A stretch of 64,000 nucleotides of DNA from Isoptericola sediminis (GTDB lineage Bacteria > Actinomycetota > Actinomycetes > Actinomycetales > Cellulomonadaceae), in contig NZ_JABFAJ010000022.1 in the NCBI RefSeq assembly GCF_013085345.1, positions 1 to 64,000 on the forward strand, read 5' to 3'. This document shows positions 51,836 to 60,849 of this stretch, in pieces; positions within the stretch are counted from its first letter, which is position 1, and each line of letters opens with the position of its first letter. The notes beneath the pieces were generated by a model, which was not told the DNA's origin, ran no database searches, and saw only the letters and a list, made by a program, of their open reading frames with translations. Position numbers and translations under genes: made by a program.

Positions 51836-52103
51836 CGATCTGCACCTCCTCCGGTCCGGCGTCGGTCCACACGAAGCAGATCCGCCACTGGTCGTTGATC
51901 CTGATGCTGTGCTGACCAGCTCGGTCGCCCTTCAGTGCCTCGAGCCGGTTGCCGAGTGGAACCCTGAGGTCCTCGAGCACCTCTGCGGATCCCACCTGAC
52001 GAAGCTTGCGCAGCGCGACGCGATGGATCCTCGGATCGATAGATGGCACGCGCTCACGACGCCACAACCGTTCGGTCTCCTTGTCGCCGAACGATCTGAT
52101 CAC
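51822..52103 (-). CDS. higB: HigB-family toxin (RelE superfamily)
   Basis: 93-aa ribosome-dependent mRNA interferase. Family motifs are IRSFGDKETERLW at the start, LRVPLGNRLEALKGDRAG in the middle and SIRINDQWRICFVW near the end, with Arg/His residues expected in the active site. It is the first gene of the cassette, the usual higB-higA order. GTG 52103 lies 6 nt after TACACT on the minus strand and has no ribosome-binding site, indicating a leaderless message. Confidence 0.93.
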   Translation of the reverse strand: MIRSFGDKETERLWRRERVPSIDPRIHRVALRKLRQVGSAEVLEDLRVPLGNRLEALKGDRAGQHSIRINDQWRICFVWTDAGPEEVQIVDYH

Positions 52104-52136
52104 GACACCAGTGTATGACGCAGTCCGTCAATAACG
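52104..52136 (-). promoter_or_regulatory. higBA promoter and operator
   Basis: The 33-bp gap to ychF holds the minus-strand -10 TACACT, 6 nt before the GTG, and an inverted repeat TGACG-N5-CGTCA (52116-52130) that is a good HigA operator candidate because it overlaps the promoter. Confidence 0.55.
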
Positions 52137-53222
52137 CTAGACGTTAAACCGGAACTCCACGACGTCGCCGTCGCGCATGACGTAGTCCTTGCCCTCGACG
52201 CGCGCCTTGCCGGCCGCCTTCACGGCGGCGACGGAGCCGGCCTCGACGAGGTCCTCGAAGGAGATGACCTCGGCCTTGATGAAGCCGCGCTCGAAGTCGG
52301 TGTGGATGACACCGGCCGCCTGCGGCGCGGTCCAGCCCTTGCGGATCGTCCACGCGCGGGCCTCCTTGGGCCCGGCGGTGAGGTACGTCTGCAGACCCAG
52401 CGTGTCGAAGCCGACGTGGGCGAGCTGGTCCAGGCCGGACTCCTCCTGGCCGGTCTCGGCGAGCATCTCGGCGGCCTCGTCCGGCTCGAGCTCGACGAGC
52501 TCGGCCTCGAACTTGGCGTCCAGGAAGATCGCCTCCGCCGGCGCGACGAGCTCGCGCATCTTCGCCTGCATGGCCTCGTCGGCCAGCCCGGCGTCGTCGG
52601 TGTTGAAGACGTAGATGAACGGCTTGGCCGTCATGAGCTGCAGCGGGGCCACCTCGGCGAGGTCGAGGCCGGCGGCGGCCGCGCCCTGGAAGAGGGTGGT
52701 GCCCTCCTCGAGGATCTCCTGGGCCTTCTTCGCCGCGGCGTAGAGGACGGGGTCGCCCTTCTTGATCTTGACCTCCTTCTCCATGCGCGGCAGCGCCTTC
52801 TCGAGCGTCTGGAGGTCGGCCAGGATGAGCTCGGTGGAGATGGTCTCGATGTCGCCGGAGGCGTCGGTGGACCCCTCGACGCGGATGACGTCACCGTCGT
52901 CGAACGCGCGGGTCACCTGGCAGATCGCGTCGGCCTCGCGGATGTTGGCCAGGAACTGGTTGCCCAGGCCCTCGCCCTCGGAGGCGCCCTTGACGATGCC
53001 GGCGATGTCGACGAACGACACCGTCGCCGGCAGCACGCGGTCCGAGGAGAAGATCTCGGCGAGCTTGCCCAGCCGCTCGTCCGGCAGCGGGACCACCCCG
53101 ACGTTGGGCTCGATCGTCGCGAACGGGTAGTTCGCCGCGAGCGCGGAGTTCCGGGTCAGTGCGTTGAAGAGCGTGGACTTGCCGACGTTGGGCAGGCCGA
53201 CGATGCCGATAGTGAGTGCCAC
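52137..53222 (-). CDS. ychF: Redox-regulated ATPase/GTPase YchF (Obg family)
   Basis: 361 aa P-loop ATPase of the OBG group that interacts with ribosomes and is linked to stress responses. Motifs are GLPNVGKST (G1), DIAGIVKGASEGEGLGNQF (G3 region) and NTDDA where canonical GTPases have NKxD, the feature that gives YchF ATP preference. The C-terminal TGS-like domain ends DGDVVEFRFNV. GTG 53222 has TAGGAT 8 nt upstream, almost leaderless. The cassette HigBA-kinase starts 33 bp after its stop. Confidence 0.95.
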   Translation of the reverse strand: MALTIGIVGLPNVGKSTLFNALTRNSALAANYPFATIEPNVGVVPLPDERLGKLAEIFSSDRVLPATVSFVDIAGIVKGASEGEGLGNQFLANIREADAICQVTRAFDDGDVIRVEGSTDASGDIETISTELILADLQTLEKALPRMEKEVKIKKGDPVLYAAAKKAQEILEEGTTLFQGAAAAGLDLAEVAPLQLMTAKPFIYVFNTDDAGLADEAMQAKMRELVAPAEAIFLDAKFEAELVELEPDEAAEMLAETGQEESGLDQLAHVGFDTLGLQTYLTAGPKEARAWTIRKGWTAPQAAGVIHTDFERGFIKAEVISFEDLVEAGSVAAVKAAGKARVEGKDYVMRDGDVVEFRFNV

Positions 53223-53280
53223 GTCGGCCCATCCTACGCGCCACGCGGACCCCGACCCCTGTGAGATCGACCCCTCGGGG

Positions 53281-53307
53281 CCGGGATCGACGGCGTGTCG
53301 ATCCCGG
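53281..53307 (-). terminator. Terminator of the GNAT gene, upstream of ychF
   Basis: A perfect 11-bp stem (53281-53291 with 53297-53307) with a 5-nt loop lies 32 nt after the GNAT stop. Two more gatcgac-type motifs flank it (53266-53276 and 53317-53326), so larger alternative folds are possible. Confidence 0.65.
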
Positions 53308-53339
53308 TCCGGACAGGTCGATCCCCGGGGAGGACGGCG

Positions 53340-54392
53340 TCAGTCGACGTCGATGTCCCGGTGCCAGGACTCGGTGACGTACTTCGTGCGCCAGCCCAGC
53401 TTCGTGTACAGCGACTCGGCGCCGGTGGGGCTGTCCGCGTCGACCTCCAGGCCGACACGGTTCCGCCCGCGGGCTGCCGCGTCGGAGATCACCGCGGCCA
53501 GCAGCGCGGTCGCCACGCCCCGACCCCGCGCCTCGGCGAGCGCACCGATGTAGTCGATGTAGGTCCCCCGCACCCCGGAGGCGTCGGGCGCCAGCTCCGA
53601 CCCCACGAGGGCACCGGCCGGGAACTCCTCGGCCTCGGGGTCGTCGGGGACGTCAGCGCAGGCGAGCCACCAGTGGTCCCAGCGGTGGCCCGGGTCCTCG
53701 CGCAGTCGCTGCACGAACTCCGTGAAGTACTCCTGGTAGGAGTTGAAGTGGTCCGTGAACGCGGTCTCCAGCACCTGGTGGACGGCGTTGAGGTCCTCGG
53801 CCACGGGCATGCCGTTGTCGTGCTGGGCGACACGCCGGATCGTCACCCCCGGCTTCGGCTCCGGGAAGGCTCCCGGCTCGGCGTCCTCGGGCGTGACCGG
53901 ACGCGACATCTGCCACCAGGTGCGCACGTGCCGGAACCCGGCGTCGGTGAGCCACCCGCGCAGCCGGTCGTCACCGGCGAACGCGCCGGCGTCGAGCTGG
54001 GTGGTGGACTCACCGCGGAGCTGGGCCATCTCCCGGCCGATCTCGGCGAGCTCGGCGTAGCACCAGGCCGCGAGGAGGTCCTGCGTGCCCTCGGGCAGCG
54101 TCCGGTCGATCTCGATGCCCAGCACGCTGCGGCCGGCCGCGCGGTCGTGGGCGTGGGCCCAGGCACGGATCACGTCGTCAGCGTCCTTGACGGCCAGGTG
54201 CCGCCGCGTCCAGGAGGCGGCGCCGGCGACCTCGTTCTCGATCTGGGCGGTGTCGACGGTGTCGGATCCGGTGTGTGGTGCGGCCTGCAGCGCCCGGAGC
54301 TCGCCCAGCCGGGGCACGTCGGCAAGGTCGGGAACCACCACCGTCCAGCCCTCGGGCAGCGTCACGGAAGGTCGGTCGTTCTCGGGATTCAC
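53340..54392 (-). CDS. GNAT-family N-acetyltransferase, two-domain
   Basis: About 350 aa. The C-terminal half is a clear GNAT domain: IDYIGALAEARGRGVATALL carries the acetyl-CoA pyrophosphate loop (RGRGVA), and GLEVDADSPTGAESLYTKLG is the last helix and strand region. The N-terminal half looks like a diverged second GNAT fold, an arrangement also found in mycothiol synthase-type proteins. I use GTG 54392, about 9 nt after GGAAGA; ATG 54401 lies too close to that site. The substrate is not predictable. Confidence 0.78.
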   Translation of the reverse strand: MNPENDRPSVTLPEGWTVVVPDLADVPRLGELRALQAAPHTGSDTVDTAQIENEVAGAASWTRRHLAVKDADDVIRAWAHAHDRAAGRSVLGIEIDRTLPEGTQDLLAAWCYAELAEIGREMAQLRGESTTQLDAGAFAGDDRLRGWLTDAGFRHVRTWWQMSRPVTPEDAEPGAFPEPKPGVTIRRVAQHDNGMPVAEDLNAVHQVLETAFTDHFNSYQEYFTEFVQRLREDPGHRWDHWWLACADVPDDPEAEEFPAGALVGSELAPDASGVRGTYIDYIGALAEARGRGVATALLAAVISDAAARGRNRVGLEVDADSPTGAESLYTKLGWRTKYVTESWHRDIDVD

Positions 54393-54440
54393 GACACCCA
54401 TTCTTCCAGGTCGACCCGACACGCCCGAGCGCGGGGACCG

Positions 54441-56045
54441 TCAAGCGAAGTTCTTGACCTGCGACAACAGCTCGGGTAGACGCCGCTCGTAGACCCGTGC
54501 GCCCCACCGCGCACCGATGACGACGGCGGCCCCGCCGGTGGCGACGCCGACGACGCCGGTGGCCCACCACCATGCTCCGGCCCCGGTGACGGCTGCCGCG
54601 ACACCCGCTCCCACGGTCGGCAGGAGCAGGGCCACGATGACGGCGACCGCGGCCATCTGCGCCACCAGCGTCGCCACGGTCGCGCCCTGCGGCTTCCGGA
54701 AGGGGCTCTCGCCCGGTCTCGGTACGGGATAGACGAGGCGCGCCGAGGCCACGCTGGAGGTGCCCAGCGTGGCCCCGAGCACCCCGACGCCGCCGCCGAG
54801 CAACGCGGGCAGCAGGTCCCACCGCCCGGCGACCCCGGCACTCGTGACGGACAGCGCGGCCACGAGCGGGACACCGAGCGCCAGCACCGGCAGCATGCGC
54901 CCCCAGCGGTCGGCGCGACCCGGCACGCCGGTCGCCACGTGCAGCGCGAAGGCGGTGTTGTCGTAGCCGACGTCGTTCGACACCGCGAAGCCGAGGACGA
55001 ACGCCACGACCGGGACCACGAGCACGAGCAGCCCGGCACCCGACCCGCTGGAGACTCCGACGACCACGAGGACCACCGGAAGGAGCGGGACGACCGCCAG
55101 CGACGTCGCGTACCGCGGGTCCCGCAGCCAGTAGGTGGCGCACCGCGCCGCCACGGCGCCCATGGGCGTCGCGGGCAGCCGGTCGAACCATCCGAGCCCC
55201 CGGGCCGTTCCCGCGGCGGCACCTCCGCGCGGGCTGACCAGCGCCCGGGCCAGCGCCCGGTCCCAGATCACGGCGAGCAGAGCCAGGGTCCCCGCCGCGA
55301 CGGCCACCCGCGCGCCGGCGAGTCCCCACGCGCCGTCGTGCACCGCCGCCGGGATCGACCAGGGCGCCCCGAACGGCGTCCAGGCCAGGACGCGTGCCGC
55401 CGGCGCCAGGGCCGACGGCACGAGTTCGTCGGGACCGACCGTCACCTCGCCCCGTGCGGCGGTCCTCGACGACAGCCAGGCGAAGAAGGGACCGATCGCC
55501 AGCAGCGGGATCACCGCGACGACCATGAGGACCTCCCGGTAGCGCCGTGACTCCAGCAACGGCGCGCAGAGCGCCGTGGTGGCCCGCGCCCCGACGACGC
55601 ACAGCCCGACCCCCAGGACGGCGCCCGCGAGCGCCGCGACCAGGGCGACCGGGTCGGAGGCCCAGGCGAAGGAGACCCCGAGGGCGGCGAGCGACGTGAC
55701 CAGGGCCGGCACCGAGACGAGCGCGGCCGCGGCCAGCCCCGCGACGAGCTGCCGGCGCGGGATCGCGTAGGTCGTGAACCGAAGGGGGTCGAGCGTCGCG
55801 TCCAGCCCGTAGGCGAACAACGGCACGACCCACCAGCCCAGCACGACGACGGAGCCCACCAGCGTCACGAACTGCCCGGTCAGCACAGGGTCGGCCCGGC
55901 CGCCCACGACCGCGGCGCCCACGCCGAGGAACACCAGGGACAGCCCGTACAGCGTCGCCACCACGAGCCCGATGGTGTGCCACACGCTGCGGCGCAGGGT
56001 GTTGCCGAGCAGGGTCAGCTTGAGTCGGACGAGGTGCGCAACCAC
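54441..56045 (-). CDS. ABC transporter membrane subunit
   Basis: 534 aa, hydrophobic, with about 12 TM helices and no conserved catalytic motif. It forms a pair with the ATPase encoded just upstream; GTG 56045 lies inside the ATPase gene (31-nt overlap), so translation is coupled. The length and even spread of helices suggest a duplicated six-TM ABC-2-type permease. Export of an unknown compound is the likely role. Confidence 0.75.
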   Translation of the reverse strand: MVAHLVRLKLTLLGNTLRRSVWHTIGLVVATLYGLSLVFLGVGAAVVGGRADPVLTGQFVTLVGSVVVLGWWVVPLFAYGLDATLDPLRFTTYAIPRRQLVAGLAAAALVSVPALVTSLAALGVSFAWASDPVALVAALAGAVLGVGLCVVGARATTALCAPLLESRRYREVLMVVAVIPLLAIGPFFAWLSSRTAARGEVTVGPDELVPSALAPAARVLAWTPFGAPWSIPAAVHDGAWGLAGARVAVAAGTLALLAVIWDRALARALVSPRGGAAAGTARGLGWFDRLPATPMGAVAARCATYWLRDPRYATSLAVVPLLPVVLVVVGVSSGSGAGLLVLVVPVVAFVLGFAVSNDVGYDNTAFALHVATGVPGRADRWGRMLPVLALGVPLVAALSVTSAGVAGRWDLLPALLGGGVGVLGATLGTSSVASARLVYPVPRPGESPFRKPQGATVATLVAQMAAVAVIVALLLPTVGAGVAAAVTGAGAWWWATGVVGVATGGAAVVIGARWGARVYERRLPELLSQVKNFA

Positions 56046-56809
56046 TCCAGGCCTCCCGACTCCTTGCGGCCCCCGACCAGGTCGACGAACCGGTCCTCCA
56101 GGCTCTGCCCGCCGCGCACGGCGTCGACGGTGCCGGTGTCGAGCACGTGACCGCCGGCGATGACCGCCACGTGCGTGCACATGCGCTGCACGAGGTCCAT
56201 GACGTGGCTGGAGACGACCACGGTGCCGCCGTCGTCGGCGTAGCGCCGCAGGATGTCGCGGATGTTGGCCGCGCTGACCGGGTCGACGGCCTCGAACGGT
56301 TCGTCGAGCACCAGCACGCGCGGCGCGTGGATCATCGCGCCGGCCAGGGCGATCTTCTTGGTCATCCCCGCGGAGTAGTCGACCACGAGGGTGTCGCGGT
56401 CGGCGGTGAGGTCCATCGCCGCCAGCAGGTCCTCGCTGCGCCGGGCCACGGTGTCGCGGTCGAGGCCGCGCAGCAGCCCGGCGTAGGTCAGCAGCTGGGC
56501 GCCGGTGAGGCGGTCGAAGAGCCGCAGACCGTCCGGCAGCACCCCGAGCAGGGGTTTGGCCCGGTCCGGTTCGGCCCACAGGTCGACGCCGAGCACGTGC
56601 GCCGTCCCGAAGTCCGGTCGCAGGAGACCGGTGGCCATCGACAGCGCCGTCGTCTTGCCGGCGCCGTTCGGCCCGACGAGCCCGTAGAACGAGCCGGCGG
56701 GCACGTCCAGGTCGATCCCGGCCACGGCGATCTTCTGGCCGAACCGCTTCCACAGGCCCCGCAGGCTGAGGGCCGCGGTGGTGTCGGGGGGCACGGCGGG
56801 ATGCGTCAC
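56015..56809 (-). CDS. ABC transporter ATPase (ABC-2 exporter type)
   Basis: 264 aa. Walker A is GPNGAGKTT, Walker B LVLDEPFEAVD and the H-loop is in VVSSHVMD. The signature reads YSAGMTKKIAL (SAGM for LSGGQ), a known variation in this group. The C-terminal ~30 aa are rich in charge. It is the first gene of a two-gene transporter with the 534-aa membrane protein and diverges from rmuC. Confidence 0.9.
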   Translation of the reverse strand: MTHPAVPPDTTAALSLRGLWKRFGQKIAVAGIDLDVPAGSFYGLVGPNGAGKTTALSMATGLLRPDFGTAHVLGVDLWAEPDRAKPLLGVLPDGLRLFDRLTGAQLLTYAGLLRGLDRDTVARRSEDLLAAMDLTADRDTLVVDYSAGMTKKIALAGAMIHAPRVLVLDEPFEAVDPVSAANIRDILRRYADDGGTVVVSSHVMDLVQRMCTHVAVIAGGHVLDTGTVDAVRGGQSLEDRFVDLVGGRKESGGLEWLRTSSDSS

Positions 56810-56890
56810 GGCCCCACCGTAGCCCTCCGTCGCACCTGCTCACGGTGGGTCGTCCGCGTCCTGTCGGTGGGCCGTGGCAGCCTGGCGTGC

Positions 56891-58420
56891 ATGGAGACGA
56901 CGACCGCTCTGCTGCTCGCACTCGGCACCCTCGCGGTGGGGGTGGTGCTCGGGTGGCTCTGGCACTCCTCGCGGGCCGTCGGACGGAACCGCTCCGAGGA
57001 GATCGAGACCGTCCGCCTGCACAGCGAGCTCGAGGGAGCGCGCCGCGAGATCGCCCACCTGCGCGAGCAGGTGGAGCTGACGCGCGGCGACGGTGACCGC
57101 CGGGTGGCCGAGGCCGAGCAGCGCCACCAGCGCGAGGTGACCGCGGTGCGCGAGCAGGCCGAGCGCCAGGTGGCCGAGGTCAAGGGTGACCAGGAGCGCA
57201 TGGCCCAGCAGTTCCGCTCGCTGGCCGGCGAGGCCCTGTCGTCCTCCAACCGTCAGTTCCTGGAGCTGGCCGAGCAGCGCCTCAAGCAGTCCACCGTCCG
57301 GCACGACGAGGCCCTCGCCCAGCGCGAGGAGGCCTTCAAGGCGCTCGTCGACCCGATCGGCCAGAGCCTGGAGAAGGTCCGCACGGAGGTGGCCGAGCAG
57401 GAGAAGCGGCGCATCGAGTTCGACTCTCGTCTCACCGAGAACATGCGCAGCCTCGCCGACGTCTCGGGCGAGCTGCGCAAGGGCACCAGCGACCTGGTGA
57501 CCGCCCTGCGCTCCTCGCAGGAGCGCGGCGCCTGGGGCGAGCTGCAGCTCCAGCGTGTCGTCGAGGCCGCGGGCATGATCGAGCAGGTCGACTTCGACGT
57601 CCAGGTCCAGGCGACCAACGACGACGGCGAGACGTTGCGCCCCGACCTCGTCGTGAACCTGGCCGGCGGCAAGCACATCGTGGTCGACTCCAAGGTCGCG
57701 TTCCTCGGCTACCTGGAGGCCCAGCAGTCGGAGGACCCGGCGGTGCGCGACCAGCGCATGGCGGCGCACGTGCGGCACATGCGCAAGCATGTCGACGACC
57801 TGGCGTCCAAGCGGTACTGGGACCTGTTCGACAACGCCCCCGAGTTCGTCGTCATGTTCGTGCCGGCCGAGTCGTTCCTGTCGGCGGCGCTGGAGCGCGA
57901 CCCCGCGCTCATGGAGGACGCCGCACGCAAGAACGTCATCCTGGCCAGCCCCGTGACGCTGCTGGCCCTGCTGCGCACCGTGGCCTACTCCTGGCGCCAG
58001 CAGGCCCTGGCCGACAACGCCCAGCGCGTGCTCAAGGTCGGCAAGGAGCTGCACTCGCGCCTGGTGACGATGACCGACCACGTCACCAAGATGGGCAAGT
58101 CCCTCGACGGCGCCACGAAGAACTACAACAAGATGATCGGCTCGCTGGAGCGCAACGTGCTCACGTCCGCGCGCCGCATGGTCGAGCTCGACGTCGTCGA
58201 CGCGCGGGACGAGATCGACGAGATGAAGGGCCTCGAGGAGACCACCCGCCCCATCACCAAGCCGGAGCTCCTCGCCGCCGAGGAGGGCGGCGTCGTCGGC
58301 ATCGGCCAGGTGAGCCTCGACGACGACCGCGACTCGGTCGACAGCCTCGTCGACACCGACCGCCGCGCGCTGCAGCGCGCCCAGGCCGACACCTCCCGCG
58401 GTGAGTCCGCCGCCGGCTGA
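56891..58420 (+). CDS. rmuC: DNA recombination protein RmuC homologue
   Basis: 509 aa. An N-terminal membrane helix (about 5-24) is followed by a long coiled coil (about 35-200, heptads rich in E, Q, R) and the RmuC nuclease-like domain (about 215-430) with SQERGAWGELQLQRVVEAAG, LRPDLVVNLAGGKHIVVDSK and AYSWRQQALADNA. RmuC limits DNA inversions in E. coli and belongs to the restriction-endonuclease-like superfamily; D-x(n)-DSK residues are conserved here. Its stop codon lies in the loop of the terminator. Confidence 0.92.
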   Translation: METTTALLLALGTLAVGVVLGWLWHSSRAVGRNRSEEIETVRLHSELEGARREIAHLREQVELTRGDGDRRVAEAEQRHQREVTAVREQAERQVAEVKGDQERMAQQFRSLAGEALSSSNRQFLELAEQRLKQSTVRHDEALAQREEAFKALVDPIGQSLEKVRTEVAEQEKRRIEFDSRLTENMRSLADVSGELRKGTSDLVTALRSSQERGAWGELQLQRVVEAAGMIEQVDFDVQVQATNDDGETLRPDLVVNLAGGKHIVVDSKVAFLGYLEAQQSEDPAVRDQRMAAHVRHMRKHVDDLASKRYWDLFDNAPEFVVMFVPAESFLSAALERDPALMEDAARKNVILASPVTLLALLRTVAYSWRQQALADNAQRVLKVGKELHSRLVTMTDHVTKMGKSLDGATKNYNKMIGSLERNVLTSARRMVELDVVDARDEIDEMKGLEETTRPITKPELLAAEEGGVVGIGQVSLDDDRDSVDSLVDTDRRALQRAQADTSRGESAAG

Positions 58421-58436
58421 GCCAGGCGGCGGACTC
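58403..58436. terminator. Bidirectional terminator overlapping the rmuC stop
   Basis: A perfect 12-bp stem (58403-58414 with 58425-58436) has a 10-nt loop containing the rmuC TGA. The left arm thus encodes the last residues of RmuC. The convergent ispH stop is 12 nt beyond the right arm. Confidence 0.75.
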
Positions 58437-58447
58437 GGTCCGGCAGG

Positions 58448-59452
58448 TCAGGCGGGCTGGATCGGGAGCTGGCGCGCGTCGCGGGGCGGGCGCAGCTCGC
58501 GCGGCAGCGAGAACACCAGGTCCTCCGTCGCGGTGCGCACCTCCTCGGGCTCGCCGTAGCCGCGCTCGGCGAGCTGGCGCAGCACGTCGTCGACGAGGAT
58601 CTCCGGCACCGAGGCACCCGACGTCACGCCGACGGTGGTCACACCCTCGAACCAGGAGTCCTGGATCTCGGCGGCCCGGTCCACGCGGTAGGACGTGCGT
58701 GCCCCGGCGTCCAGCGCCACCTCGACCAGACGCACGGAGTTGGACGAGTTGGCCGACCCCACCACGATGACCAGGTCGCACTCCGGCGAGAGCTTCTTGA
58801 CCGCCACCTGGCGGTTCTGGGTGGCGTAGCAGATGTCGTCGCTGGGCGGGTCGGCCAGGTTCGGGAACCGCTCGCGCAGGCGGCGCACCGTCTCCATCGT
58901 CTCGTCCACGGACAGCGTCGTCTGGGACAGCCACACCACGTTGTCGGGGTCCGGGACCTCGACGACGTCGGCCTCCTCGGGCGAGTTCACCACGATGGTG
59001 TGCTCCGGCGCCTCGCCGGCGGTGCCCTCGACCTCCTCGTGGCCGTCGTGGCCGATGAGCAGGATCGTCTTGTCCGCCTTGGCGAACCGCACCGCCTCCT
59101 TGTGCACCTTCGTCACCAGCGGGCAGGTGGCGTCGATGGTCTGCAGGTCGCGGGAGGCTGCGGACTCGCGCACGGCCGGGGAGACGCCGTGGGCGGAGAA
59201 GACCACGCGGGCCCCGCGCGGGACCTCGTCGGCCTCCTCGACGAAGATCGCGCCCCGTTCGCGCAGCGTCTCGACGACGTGCTTGTTGTGCACGATCTCC
59301 TTGCGCACGTACACGGGGGCGCCGTAGTTCTCCAGCGCCTTCTCGACCGCGACCACGGCGCGGTCGACGCCGGCGCAGTAGCCGCGCGGCGCGGCGAGCA
59401 GGACGCGCTTGGTCGAGGTCGGGGGGACGGGGGCCGGTGCGGTCGCAGTCAC
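58448..59452 (-). CDS. ispH: 4-hydroxy-3-methylbut-2-enyl diphosphate reductase
   Basis: 334-aa [4Fe-4S] enzyme of the MEP pathway, reducing HMBPP to IPP and DMAPP. The three cluster cysteines are in [21 protein letters not shown] and [11 protein letters not shown]; active-site His/Glu residues lie in HGVSPAVRE and [11 protein letters not shown]. Length is normal. GTG 59452 is 6 nt after the -10 hexamer TACACT on the minus strand, so the message is probably leaderless. Confidence 0.95.
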   Translation of the reverse strand: MTATAPAPVPPTSTKRVLLAAPRGYCAGVDRAVVAVEKALENYGAPVYVRKEIVHNKHVVETLRERGAIFVEEADEVPRGARVVFSAHGVSPAVRESAASRDLQTIDATCPLVTKVHKEAVRFAKADKTILLIGHDGHEEVEGTAGEAPEHTIVVNSPEEADVVEVPDPDNVVWLSQTTLSVDETMETVRRLRERFPNLADPPSDDICYATQNRQVAVKKLSPECDLVIVVGSANSSNSVRLVEVALDAGARTSYRVDRAAEIQDSWFEGVTTVGVTSGASVPEILVDDVLRQLAERGYGEPEEVRTATEDLVFSLPRELRPPRDARQLPIQPA

Positions 59453-59464
59453 GGTGACAGTGTA
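59453..59464 (-). promoter_or_regulatory. Leaderless ispH promoter
   Basis: The minus strand reads TACACT-GTCACC-GTG, with the -10 element (59459-59464) 6 nt before the start codon. The same hexamer and spacing precede higB. Confidence 0.55.
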
Positions 59465-59554
59465 GGAGGCCCGTGTGGAGGGTCGGTGACGGCCGACGCC
59501 GCAGGACCTCCCACGTCAGGAGCGCTGTGGGTGGCGTGGGGCATGCTGGGGGCC

Positions 59555-60829
59555 GTGACCGACGCGACCGGACCCGACCGAACGGGCCACGACGTCCAGC
59601 CGCTGCCCGAGCGGGCCGCCGAGACGACCGCCGAGCGGCCGTGGCCCGTGCGCCTGCTGTCGCACAAGATCCGCGACTACGTGGCGCGCATGTCCCCGGT
59701 GTGGGTCGAGGGGCAGGTCGTCGAGCACACCTACCGGCGCGGGTCCGGGATGCAGTTCCTCACCCTGCGCGACACCGACGTCGAGGCGTCGTTGCCCGTC
59801 AACATGCTCACCCGGGCGTTCGACGGCCTCGACGCCAAGCCCCAGGTGGGCGACCACGTCGTGGTGCACGCCAAGCCGGAGTTCTGGATCAAGGCCGGGC
59901 GGATGTCCCTGCGGGCCGCCGCCGTGCGCCAGGTCGGCGTCGGCGAGCTGCTCGCCCGGATCGAGCAGCTGCGCCGGGTCCTGGCGGCCGAGGGGCTGTT
60001 CGACGTCGAGCGGAAGCGCCCGCTGCCGTTCCTGCCGTCCGTCGTCGGCCTGGTCTGCGGCCGGGAGTCCAAGGCCGAGCACGACGTCGTGGTCAACGCC
60101 CGCGCCCGCTGGCCGCAGGTGCGCTTCGAGATCCGCGAGGTGGCGGTCCAGGGCGTCAACGCGGTGACGGAGGTCGGCGACGCCCTCGCGGCGCTGGACG
60201 CCGACCCGACCGTCGACGTGATCATCCTGGCGCGCGGCGGCGGGTCGGTCGAGGACCTGCTGCCCTTCAGCAACGAGGCCCTGGTCCGGCGTGTCGCGGC
60301 GTGCACGACGCCGCTGGTCAGCGCCATCGGGCACGAGACGGACACCCCTCTGGTCGACCTGGTGGCGGACCACCGGGCCTCGACCCCGACGGACGCCGCC
60401 AAGTGCGTGGTCCCCGACGTCGCCGAGGAGCGCGACCGCGTCGTCCAGGCACGTCAGCGCATGCGCGGCGCCGTGCACGGCATGCTGCAGCGGGAGCAGC
60501 ACGGTCTCGACGCCGTCCGCTCCCGGCCGGTCCTGGCCCGGCCGGAGTCGATGCTCGACGGTCGCGCGACCGAGGTCGCCGAGCACGTGCGGCACGCTCG
60601 TCACCTGCTGCGCGCGGCCCTGCTGACGGCGTCCGGCGACGTCGGCCGGCTCGCCGCGCAGGTCCGCGCCCTCTCGCCGGCCTCCACGCTCGACCGCGGG
60701 TACGCCGTCGTGCAGCGTGCCGACGGTGCGGTGGTGCGTGCCGCGGACGAGGTCGCCGCCGGTGATCCCGTGCACGTCCGGCTCGCCGTGGGCGCGCTCG
60801 ACGCCGAGGTCACCTCCACCTCGCCCTGA
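59555..60829 (+). CDS. xseA: Exodeoxyribonuclease VII large subunit
   Basis: 424 aa. An N-terminal OB-fold (about 35-125) binds single-stranded DNA; the catalytic domain includes VGLVCGRESKAEHDV, IILARGGGSVEDLLPFSNE and the HETDTPLVDLVADHRASTPT stretch that is diagnostic of XseA. The C-terminal coiled-coil region is rich in R/Q/A. With XseB it forms a nuclease that degrades single-stranded DNA in both directions. GTG 59555 follows a G-rich stretch; ATG 59543 is an alternative. xseB lies not directly downstream but 1.8 kb away. Confidence 0.94.
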   Translation: MTDATGPDRTGHDVQPLPERAAETTAERPWPVRLLSHKIRDYVARMSPVWVEGQVVEHTYRRGSGMQFLTLRDTDVEASLPVNMLTRAFDGLDAKPQVGDHVVVHAKPEFWIKAGRMSLRAAAVRQVGVGELLARIEQLRRVLAAEGLFDVERKRPLPFLPSVVGLVCGRESKAEHDVVVNARARWPQVRFEIREVAVQGVNAVTEVGDALAALDADPTVDVIILARGGGSVEDLLPFSNEALVRRVAACTTPLVSAIGHETDTPLVDLVADHRASTPTDAAKCVVPDVAEERDRVVQARQRMRGAVHGMLQREQHGLDAVRSRPVLARPESMLDGRATEVAEHVRHARHLLRAALLTASGDVGRLAAQVRALSPASTLDRGYAVVQRADGAVVRAADEVAAGDPVHVRLAVGALDAEVTSTSP

Positions 60830-60849
60830 CGGGCCTCGGCACCTCTCCC

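Noticed and set aside
50955-52169. Integrase-type attachment sites around the HigBA cassette
   Set aside because: No integrase or transposase gene is present and the repeat is diverged (24 of 30 identical), so a site-specific attL/attR pair is not supported.
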